Source: GCA-2720975 sp964469565
Lineage (GTDB): Bacteria > Planctomycetota > UBA1135 > GCA-002686595
Reading direction: 5' to 3'
NCBI GenBank assembly: GCA_964469565.1
Contig: CAYXZD010000013.1
Span: 1-64,000 of the forward strand
DNA: 64,000 nt
In this document: positions 45,521-52,575 of the stretch, in pieces
Layout: each line of letters opens with the position of its first letter
Numbering within the stretch: position 1 is the stretch's first letter
Position numbers and translations under genes: made by a program
Notes under the pieces: generated by a model
Seen by the model: only the letters and a program-made list of their open reading frames with translations
What the model was told of the DNA's origin: nothing
The model's database searches: none

Positions 45521-46073
45521 TCATCGGGGAGTTCGTTTGGGCCGTTTCTAGCTTACTCAGTATTGCCTCGCATTGGCCCTGGCGAATCTTTGCCTAGAGC
45601 CTGGCCCGCCCGTCAATTGGGGTATTGCAGCTTGCCACGCCAATGGCGCGGTCCGAATCCTCGTCCCCAAGTGTTCAGGCGTCACCATTGCGGAATCCCA
45701 ATCTCCATTCAGTCTTTGTGGCTCCGCTAGCATCCAAGCAGCAAACGCTCCGCCCCCGTCACAGAGTCTGTGTTCCATGTTCACTACCAGCCAAGTTGGG
45801 GGCGCGGATCGGCGACTGGATGGCTCCTTTGGAGATGATCAAAGAAACGTGAGTGGGCTATGTCTACCCTTTCGCAGCGCACTGACTGGGCAATCTACGC
45901 GTGAACAGATCCAAGAATGGTCGCTGGGCTTTTGATGGTCGCCTAGGCTAGCGGCTACATTTCAGGTTATCAGCGCAGGCTCGCCCGGAGAGCAGCAATG
46001 CAATACCCCCTCCAAGACCAGGCGTGTCCTTAGACTGGGCCTGAATGTTAGCGATCTCGACCCACCCCTAGCC
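45521..46073. other. Intergenic region, no supported gene
   Basis: 553 bp between two divergent genes. A plus-strand frame from about 45552 to 45935 is open for ~120 codons (contains VNWGIAACHANGAVRILVPK) but has no Shine-Dalgarno, only a TTG start and mixed third-base composition; I do not count it as a gene. No tRNA, terminator with T-run or repeat was found. Promoters for both neighbours must lie here. Confidence 0.45.
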
Positions 46074-47513
46074 ATGAGCCACCCAAACTCCCGTTGCCTT
46101 GAAGAGAGGCTAACCAGCATTCTAACAGTGGGATTGGTCCTCGCTGGCCTGAGTTGTGCAGCCATCCGGGGCACCCAAGATACTCGACCCAACATCCTCC
46201 TCATCTGTGTGGATGATTTGAGGCCAGAGCTTGGATGCTATGGGGTGGACTACATTCACTCGCCCAACATCGACGAGCTTTCCGAGCGAGGCAGAACTTT
46301 TACGAGGCACTTCGTCCAGGCACCTACCTGCGGTGCGTCGCGTTACACGATGCTGACTGGCACCTATGGCCCTGCAGGGAACGGCGCTCTCCTGCAGCGT
46401 GGCCCGTCGCTCAAGGGAAAGTCTCTTCCCGGCTGGTTTCGGGATCACGGTTACGAGACAGTCTCGGTGGGAAAGGTGTCCCACTACCCCGGCGGGCGTG
46501 CAGGCAAGGATTGGGCCGATGAAGCGCGATGTGAACTTCCCGGGGCATGGACGCGACACCTCATGCCCTCGGGCCCCTGGTTGCATCCTCAGGGAGCCAT
46601 GCACGGATTAGCTCAAGGGGAGATACGCAGGGCTGCCAATGAAATGGATGTATTGCAGGCATTCGATGGATCTGACAAATCCTACCCCGATGGGCTCATC
46701 ACCCAAGAGGCCATCAACCAACTGCAAGAATTGAATGAGAGCGGCGGTCCATTCCTACTCGCGGTCGGCCTCCTCAAGCCCCACCTGCCTCTTGGGGCGC
46801 CACTGAAGTACCTCTCGCCTTATGGCACCGCTGCATTCCCACCCATACCCCACCCAGGCCGGCCTTCTGGCGTTACAACTTGGCATGGGTCGGGCGAGTT
46901 CATGAAGTACAACCGATGGGGGCGCAATCCCAATGACGACGCTGAATTCGCCCTTGAGGTTCGCCGGCACTACGCCGCCTGCGTCAGCTATGCTGATGCC
47001 ATGGTCGGCCGGTTGATCGACGAATTGGATCGATTGAGACTCGCTGACGAGACGATCGTCGTGCTCTGGGGCGACCACGGATGGCACCTAGGGGAACATG
47101 GCATCTGGGGCAAACACGCTCTGTTTGAAGAGTCCCTGCGCTCCCCCTTGATCATTTGCCACCCTGGTCTCCAGCAAGGTGGACAGGACACTCGCGCCAT
47201 CGTCGAGAGCCTAGATCTGTTCCCCACACTGTGTGAGCTCGCCGGCATTGGGCACCCCCAAGGTCTCCATGGGCGGTCCCTACTGCCGATTCTTCAAGAT
47301 CCAACGGCTGAGGGAAGACCTGCATATTCCTACACATCCAAGGCCCGGACCATCCGGACTGACACCCATCGACTCATCGCCCACGAGCGGGGTCACCTGG
47401 AACTCTACGATCACACAAGCTCAGGCAAAGAATCGGAAAACATTGCCGCAAGCCATCCAGGACTCGCAAATCGACTGCTGAAGCAACTCGAGAAACGGCT
47501 CAACCTGGAATAG
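46074..47513 (+). CDS. Sulfatase with CxAxR-type formylglycine motif
   Basis: 479 residues, ATG at 46074 with an exported N-terminus (LTVGLVLAGLSCAAIRG, possible lipobox). Metal site NILLICVDDLRPELGCYG; active-site motif C-G-A-S-R in APTCGASRYTMLTG, a variant of CxPxR found in iduronate-2-sulfatase-like families of planctomycetes and still a formylglycine substrate; VVLWGDHGWHLGEHGIWGKH gives the second metal and His residues. It acts on sugar sulfates. It is first in a compact plus-strand run: the next gene starts 64 bp later. Confidence 0.9.
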   Translation: MSHPNSRCLEERLTSILTVGLVLAGLSCAAIRGTQDTRPNILLICVDDLRPELGCYGVDYIHSPNIDELSERGRTFTRHFVQAPTCGASRYTMLTGTYGPAGNGALLQRGPSLKGKSLPGWFRDHGYETVSVGKVSHYPGGRAGKDWADEARCELPGAWTRHLMPSGPWLHPQGAMHGLAQGEIRRAANEMDVLQAFDGSDKSYPDGLITQEAINQLQELNESGGPFLLAVGLLKPHLPLGAPLKYLSPYGTAAFPPIPHPGRPSGVTTWHGSGEFMKYNRWGRNPNDDAEFALEVRRHYAACVSYADAMVGRLIDELDRLRLADETIVVLWGDHGWHLGEHGIWGKHALFEESLRSPLIICHPGLQQGGQDTRAIVESLDLFPTLCELAGIGHPQGLHGRSLLPILQDPTAEGRPAYSYTSKARTIRTDTHRLIAHERGHLELYDHTSSGKESENIAASHPGLANRLLKQLEKRLNLE

Positions 47514-47577
47514 AAACTCTGCCCCTCTAGCCCGCCCCCGCTTGCACTCTCTGCAAGCCAAGCTCATCCTTGAATCC

Positions 47578-49524
47578 ATGCAACCCCCGGTCACGCGAGG
47601 ATCCCTCTATCATGCGGTGCGGCCGATTCTGGTATTCGTAGTTCTGGTACTTGGCGTACTTCAGGTTTCTCGCATTGGCCTGGTGATCTGGCAGTGGGAC
47701 CGGGTCAGTGCGGTGGGCGGCTTGAGCACTCTTTTCTTTCAAGGTGTGCGCTTCGACTTTGTTGCCTTGGGGGCCATGCTGGTCCTCCCCTGTTTGACGG
47801 CGCCCTGGGTCTTGGCCAATCGCCACACGTACGCATTCGGATACAGGATTCTGATAGGCGTGCTCGCCGCTGAGGCCTGCCTGTTCCTAGGGATGGAACT
47901 GGCCACTCCTTCTTTTCTTGAGGAGTACGACGCGCGGCCCAATTACCTATTCGTAGAGTTTCTGCCTTACCCACGAGAAGTCTTGGGCACCCTTTGGGGT
48001 GCGTATCCTGGACAGTGCGTGTTGATGTTCTTCGCAATCCCTGCCGCTCTCTGGGCCTTTCACCGCAAGATTGGGAAAGGCGCTAGGCTCGCAGGACCCC
48101 TGCATCCATTCAAGGCCGGCGGGCTGTCTCTGTCCCTCGCCGTAGCTTGCTTCGCTGCCGTCCGCTCAACGACCCAACACCGCCCCGTGAATCCAAGTAC
48201 CGTCTGCTTTTCACCAGACGCCATGGTGAACACATTACCCCTATGCTCATTGTATTCTGTTGGGTACGCGGTCTACGAAATGAACAAGAACGAGGCATCC
48301 GACAACCTCGTATACGGCCAAGCCAGCATGGAAGAGGTGCTCGATGTGGTTCGCACCAGCTCGGGAATCCCCTTGGCAGCGTTCACAGATGAGGCCATTC
48401 CAACTCTTCATAAACAGGTGTGCACCACCACGCGCAGTCGGCCTCTGAACCTTGTTGTCATTCTCGAAGAAAGCCTAGGAGCAGAGTTTGTCGGGGCAAT
48501 GGGCGGTCTTCCGCTGACCCCCAACCTCGATGCCCTGATTCCGGAGGGGCTCGCCCTCAACCAACTCTATGCCACGGGTACCCGCTCTGTACGGGGTATC
48601 GAGGCCATCGTTACCGGCTTCTTCCCCACCCCCGCCCGCAGCGTCGTCAAGCTCCCACGTGCCCAGCGAGGGTTTTTTAGCCTAGCCAGCCTGCTCGTCG
48701 ATCACGGATATGAGACCTCGTTCATTTATGGCGGGGAATCTCACTTCGACAACATGGGCCGCTTCTTCACGGGAAACGGTTTTCAGCACATTATCGATCA
48801 AGATGACTTTGAAGAGCCGCTCTTTGAAGGTAGTTGGGGAGTATCCGACCAGGACCTATTCCTCAGAGCCCACCAGGAATTCGAGTCCATGGGGAACAGG
48901 CCGTTCTTCAGTCTCGTTTTTTCTAGCTCCAATCACTCCCCTTGGGAGTTTCCTCTGGGCGGGTTTGATCTACACGAGCAACCTGCTGCAACACGAAACA
49001 ACGCGGTAAAGTACGCCGACCATGCCCTGGGTGAATTCTTCGCCCTAGCCAAGGCCTCTCAGTACTGGGAGAACACTGTGTTCCTTGTTGTCGCAGATCA
49101 CAATTCGCGCGTCTATGGGCCAGCATTAGTGCCCGTTGAGCACTTTCACATCCCGGGGGTATTCCTGGGCGGTACTGTCGCACCTGGACAAATCGACCAG
49201 GTTGCGAGCCAGGTGGATCTACTTCCGACGGCGCTCTCCCTCATGGGCCTTGAAGCGGAACACCCGGCTATGGGCAGGGATCTCACGCGTGCAAGTGTGC
49301 GTTCGCTTCCGGGGAGGGCCATGCTGCAGTTTCACCAAACCAATCTGTTCTTAGAGGAGAATCGTGCCGTCGTCCTGCGTGCAGAGCTTGCCCCGGCCCA
49401 TTTCACTTGGTCGCAAGGCACCCTCCATCCCGCGGACCGTGATGAGGATCTCGAACGCCGAGCCATCGCCCACTCTCTATGGCCTCAACTCGCTTATCGC
49501 GAGGGCTCCTACCGGCTTCCTTAG
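47578..49524 (+). CDS. LtaS-like phosphoglycerol/phosphoethanolamine transferase-type membrane sulfatase
   Basis: 648 residues from the ATG at 47578 (a TTG at 47542 is open but unneeded). Five membrane helices come first (ILVFVVLVLGVLQVSRIGLV; FFQGVRFDFVALGAMLVLPC), including the R-F-D typical of LtaS relatives. Then comes an extracytoplasmic alkaline-phosphatase-superfamily domain: LVVILEESLGAEFVG with the metal-binding Glu, catalytic Thr in ATGTRSVRGIEAI, SFIYGGESHFDNM, and VVADHNSRVYG. LtaS enzymes polymerise glycerol phosphate from phosphatidylglycerol; Gram-negative relatives modify glycans. Gaps of 64 and 25 bp bind it to its neighbours in one operon. Confidence 0.88.
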   Translation: MQPPVTRGSLYHAVRPILVFVVLVLGVLQVSRIGLVIWQWDRVSAVGGLSTLFFQGVRFDFVALGAMLVLPCLTAPWVLANRHTYAFGYRILIGVLAAEACLFLGMELATPSFLEEYDARPNYLFVEFLPYPREVLGTLWGAYPGQCVLMFFAIPAALWAFHRKIGKGARLAGPLHPFKAGGLSLSLAVACFAAVRSTTQHRPVNPSTVCFSPDAMVNTLPLCSLYSVGYAVYEMNKNEASDNLVYGQASMEEVLDVVRTSSGIPLAAFTDEAIPTLHKQVCTTTRSRPLNLVVILEESLGAEFVGAMGGLPLTPNLDALIPEGLALNQLYATGTRSVRGIEAIVTGFFPTPARSVVKLPRAQRGFFSLASLLVDHGYETSFIYGGESHFDNMGRFFTGNGFQHIIDQDDFEEPLFEGSWGVSDQDLFLRAHQEFESMGNRPFFSLVFSSSNHSPWEFPLGGFDLHEQPAATRNNAVKYADHALGEFFALAKASQYWENTVFLVVADHNSRVYGPALVPVEHFHIPGVFLGGTVAPGQIDQVASQVDLLPTALSLMGLEAEHPAMGRDLTRASVRSLPGRAMLQFHQTNLFLEENRAVVLRAELAPAHFTWSQGTLHPADRDEDLERRAIAHSLWPQLAYREGSYRLP

Positions 49525-49549
49525 TCCGCCCAGCAGTGCACTTACCTCA

Positions 49550-50572
49550 ATGGCAAGACGACTAAGACTCCTACTCCTAGCCCTTGCGGGGCTCATCATT
49601 GCAGCTAAGGTTGTGGCGTGGTTCGTTCAGCCCGCTAGCTTCTCGCCGAGAATCCTTCCCAACCTCTACCTCGTTACCCTTTGCCTTCAACTCCTGCGCC
49701 GCAGCCGCTCCCTGGAACCAACGGCTACGGTCGGCGTCAAACGAGCGGTGGCCCTCGCGCTGCTGGGTTGCATCACGCTAGCCTTCTTGGTGGCCACCGC
49801 TTGGGCTGACTGGGGCTTGCAGAACAGGAAGCAGGCAAATGTCTACGAGAATCCTCACAAGATCTGGGCTGCTCGAGGGCTCGTTCTCAATGATCGTCGG
49901 ATCACCCGACACGGAACCCAGAATTCAATTGAGAGCATCGAGCGCGCCTTTCAACACGGCGCTCAGGGTGTCGAAGTCGACGCTTACTTCGATCCACCCC
50001 TTGGGCGATATGTAGTGTCCCACGATCGGCCCTATAACTTGAAGAATGGAGAACTTCTTACCCTCGGCCCACTTCTCGATGCAGTGGGCACCCAAGGTGA
50101 GTTCTGGCTCGATCTCAAGAAACTTCGCCATCTCGCACATGGCGAGCTCAACTCCGCGATTGCCGAGCTGGCGCGGCTCACAAGTACTCATGGACTGAAG
50201 GGCCGGTTCTACGTCGAGGGTGAAGACCCCGTCAACCTGAGTGCTTACCGTCGCGCTGGATTCCTCACAGTGTATGACACTCACCCATTGACCGATGCTA
50301 ACCCCCTCACCCCCCTAGTCGTCGACCTCTATAAACTGATTTACTACTTCGGAGATCATTCGGTGATGGGCATGAACAGCGGCGAGGGGGCGGAACTCAT
50401 CTATGGCCCGGTGACACGCCGTGCGCTTCTCAACGTACCCATGTTCATCTACCACGCTCCGGACGAACACCAAAGAATAAATGTGTTGTTGTCCAATCCT
50501 GATGTACGCGTCATCCTAATTGGCGATCAGACTTTTGCCCGCTTTGACCTTAGCGCACCAAACGTGCAATAG
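49550..50572 (+). CDS. Membrane-anchored glycerophosphodiester phosphodiesterase-like protein
   Basis: 340 residues from the ATG at 49550, 25 bp after the LtaS-like gene. Two N-terminal membrane helices (LLLLALAGLIIAAKVVAWFV; LALLGCITLAFLVATAW). The catalytic part has the GDPD pattern: TRHGTQNSIESIERAFQHGA (R-H-G and N), GVEVDAYFDPPLGRYVVSHD (E-x-D and H-D), the residues that bind the metal and phosphate. It would cleave glycerophosphodiesters outside or at the membrane. After a phosphoglycerol transferase-like gene, it could trim, recycle or edit glycerophosphate groups on a surface polymer (inference). Confidence 0.82.
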   Translation: MARRLRLLLLALAGLIIAAKVVAWFVQPASFSPRILPNLYLVTLCLQLLRRSRSLEPTATVGVKRAVALALLGCITLAFLVATAWADWGLQNRKQANVYENPHKIWAARGLVLNDRRITRHGTQNSIESIERAFQHGAQGVEVDAYFDPPLGRYVVSHDRPYNLKNGELLTLGPLLDAVGTQGEFWLDLKKLRHLAHGELNSAIAELARLTSTHGLKGRFYVEGEDPVNLSAYRRAGFLTVYDTHPLTDANPLTPLVVDLYKLIYYFGDHSVMGMNSGEGAELIYGPVTRRALLNVPMFIYHAPDEHQRINVLLSNPDVRVILIGDQTFARFDLSAPNVQ

Positions 50573-50587
50573 CCCCACTCACCGCCC

Positions 50588-51295
50588 GTGCTTTATTCCA
50601 ACTCTCACGGATTCCTGTACATCCACATTGCCAAGACAGGTGGGACTAGCATCAAGTCGGTCCTCAAGAAACTGCGTAAGTCCGACCCACTTTCCCTGCC
50701 CCAACTGATTGCATACAACCTATCGGGACTCACCAAGCACCGCATCGCCGCCAAGCCTCCCCGGCATGCAAGGGCCGTCACGGCCAAAGACCTCATCTTG
50801 CGCGAGGACTTCGAGAGCCTGTTCAAGTTTGCGATTGTGCGCAATCCTTGGGACCTGCAGGTCAGCGCGTTCCATCATCTGAATCGGGAAATGCCGGAGC
50901 TAGCCAAGCGGCTGGGACTCACGGAGTTCGGCCCGTTCCTCCGCTGGAACCTCGACCGTGATAAAGCCCTCGACTACCCCTCGCGGTTCGTGGACCCACT
51001 GAGCGAACCGTTTCTACACAGCTTGTGCGACATGGATGGCTCGCTCCTTGTGAATTATGTGGGCGCCTTCGAACACCTGGATCGAGACTGGGCGCACATC
51101 CAAGCGACGCTAAACCTCGCACCTAGACCCTTGCCCAAAAAGCGTGTCTCTGAGCGCCCGAAGGACTATCGTGATTTCTATGAGGGTGAACATGCAGAAT
51201 GGGTCGCTTCCCACTATGCCGCCGAAATCGAGTCCTTCGGTTACACCTTTGAGGGGGCTGCACCCAGCGGCCCCTTGCTCGGCTCGCGCGACTAG
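50588..51295 (+). CDS. Sulfotransferase-family protein
   Basis: 235 residues from the GTG at 50588. The PAPS 5'-phosphosulfate-binding loop is clear: FLYIHIAKTGGTSIKSVLKK (K-T-G-G-T-S), and the 3'-phosphate motif appears as FAIVRNPWDLQVSAFHHL (V-R-N-P-W-D). These identify a carbohydrate-type sulfotransferase (Sulfotransfer_2-like) that moves sulfate from PAPS to a sugar. It starts 15 bp after the GDPD-like gene, so it is in the same operon. It has no signal peptide and would act in the cytosol, before export of a polymer or oligosaccharide. Confidence 0.85.
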   Translation: MLYSNSHGFLYIHIAKTGGTSIKSVLKKLRKSDPLSLPQLIAYNLSGLTKHRIAAKPPRHARAVTAKDLILREDFESLFKFAIVRNPWDLQVSAFHHLNREMPELAKRLGLTEFGPFLRWNLDRDKALDYPSRFVDPLSEPFLHSLCDMDGSLLVNYVGAFEHLDRDWAHIQATLNLAPRPLPKKRVSERPKDYRDFYEGEHAEWVASHYAAEIESFGYTFEGAAPSGPLLGSRD

Positions 51296-51311
51296 GAGAA
51301 TAGCTGCGCTA

Positions 51312-51350
51312 CAAAAAATGGCGCCGCGATCCCAGAGTGACCGCGGCGCC
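51312..51350 (-). terminator. Intrinsic terminator after the microprotein gene pair
   Basis: Perfect nine-base inverted repeat GGCGCCGCG (51320-51328) / CGCGGCGCC (51342-51350) with a 13-base loop. Read on the minus strand it is followed by ATTTTTTG (51313-51318 are six A on the plus strand), so it is a classic rho-independent terminator for the minus-strand genes at 51380-51947. It also sits 17 bp past the plus-strand sulfotransferase stop and could block read-through from that side. Confidence 0.85.
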
Positions 51351-51379
51351 AGTGTATGCCTAAGCTGGCTATGTCCTGC

Positions 51380-51640
51380 TCATACTTGTGAGGGCGGAGG
51401 TGGGCTAGCTGATTGTGCCGCAGGCTGGCTGCGTGAGTACACAACATAGAATAGGCCTAGGGCCACGAGTCCGGCGAGTCCCCGCTCGGAGATGCTGCTC
51501 GCGACGGCCCCTACGTTGGCGACCATGCCCGTCGATCCTGGGAAGAGAATATCAATGACAAGGAAGGTGACGATGAGAGTCAACCCCAGTTGAGTCGTCG
51601 CCCTTGCCATGCTGTTTACCTTTGAAACTAATCGTTCCAT
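51380..51640 (-). CDS. Two-helix membrane microprotein A
   Basis: 86 residues, ATG at 51640 with AAGGAG eight bases upstream. Helix 1: LGLTLIVTFLVIDILFP; then a short loop with GSTGMVANVG; helix 2: ISERGLAGLVALGLFYVVYS; then a Ser/Pro-rich tail. Its sequence aligns with the next gene upstream (FP-x-VxNVxxVxxx-GLAGL), so the two are paralogues. Small size, strong Shine-Dalgarno sites and a strong terminator suggest high expression. Holin-like, pilin-like or channel roles are all conceivable; none can be shown. Confidence 0.8.
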   Translation of the reverse strand: MERLVSKVNSMARATTQLGLTLIVTFLVIDILFPGSTGMVANVGAVASSISERGLAGLVALGLFYVVYSRSQPAAQSASPPPPSQV

Positions 51641-51710
51641 ACTAGAATCTCCTTAGTCCACTGCGGGATCGCCACACATGGCCAGCCCCCAAGTGGGTCA
51701 ACGGTGGTCG

Positions 51711-51947
51711 TTAGTTACGATCCATCAGGGACATGAACACCATCAGGGTGATTAGGCCAGCAAGCCCTCCACCGATGAATGTGTTGACTAGACCGGAGAC
51801 GTTGCCAACGATGTCATAGTCTGCTGGAACTGCCGCGGGAAAGACGACTCCCACCACTAAGAAGAGAACAGCCAGGTTTAGGGCAAGGCCAATGATCGGC
51901 TTGCAGGAACCGTTTACCGTATTGAGGGCACGTGAGAAAGCATCCAT
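51711..51947 (-). CDS. Two-helix membrane microprotein B
   Basis: 78 residues from the ATG at 51947 with an excellent GGAGGTGA seven bases upstream; in-frame starts further up lack signals. Helix 1: IIGLALNLAVLFLVVGVVFP; loop AAVPADYDIVGNVSGLVN; helix 2: GGGLAGLITLMVFMSLM. The GNVSG / GLAGL blocks match microprotein A. The pair is 70 bp apart and shares the terminator at 51312-51350, so they form a small operon. The 52029-52575 stretch upstream is its promoter region. Unknown function. Confidence 0.8.
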   Translation of the reverse strand: MDAFSRALNTVNGSCKPIIGLALNLAVLFLVVGVVFPAAVPADYDIVGNVSGLVNTFIGGGLAGLITLMVFMSLMDRN

Positions 51948-52575
51948 GAGATTCACCTCCATGGGTGATGTAGTGCCCGCTGTGAGGGCGGCCCCTCTAC
52001 AACGAACACGAGAAGAGAGTTGTTGCACCTAGTGACCTAGGTACGAGACACGCAACGCAGGATGTGCTGCGCTAAACCCCTAGCAGAAGGGCTGGCCCTC
52101 TGCTGGGAACTTCTGCCACCTTCGGGAGGTCTGTGAGGCTCCTTGCTAGCCGAGGGCGTTTTTTTCCAAATCCCCAATTGAACCCCTCCAGAATGCCTCT
52201 AAACAGGGTTTGGCGGGTGTGTCACGGCCCTCGGGTTCGCAGGTCCGCCCCTTACTCGGGCGGTGAGCCTAGGCCCTAGGAATCGCCAAGGGTCTGTATT
52301 TGGCTCCTCAACAGGCACAGCCTACCCCGTCAATTGATAGGTAGGATGCTCTAAGCCACCGGATCGATCTCTCGGCCCTCCCAGTCCAATACGGGGCACT
52401 CATTCGACAAGGGTATGCGCAGGCTGACCAGGAGGGGCTTCAGGAACTCGTGTTGGTGATTTGAATTCGAAGTCTATGAGAGATGCCTTTGAAGGGTGCA
52501 CACCCGTCTAGGGGAGTCTGATGCTGCGAATTCAGTATGGGTTGATAAGCGCTCTAGTAGCCATCTTTCGTGGTG
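51948..52575. other. Intergenic region with a hairpin, no gene seen
   Basis: About 630 bp with no supported coding sequence. A strong hairpin (GCAG-a-AGGG with CCCT-CTGC around CTGG) lies at 52083-52103, and a run of seven T at about 52157, not directly after a stem. The region is likely to hold promoter and leader sequence for the microprotein operon. No RNA family could be named. Confidence 0.45.

Noticed and set aside
45552..45935. ~120-codon plus-strand open frame
   Set aside because: TTG start only, no ribosome-binding site, mixed third-base composition, no recognisable motif; recorded as intergenic.
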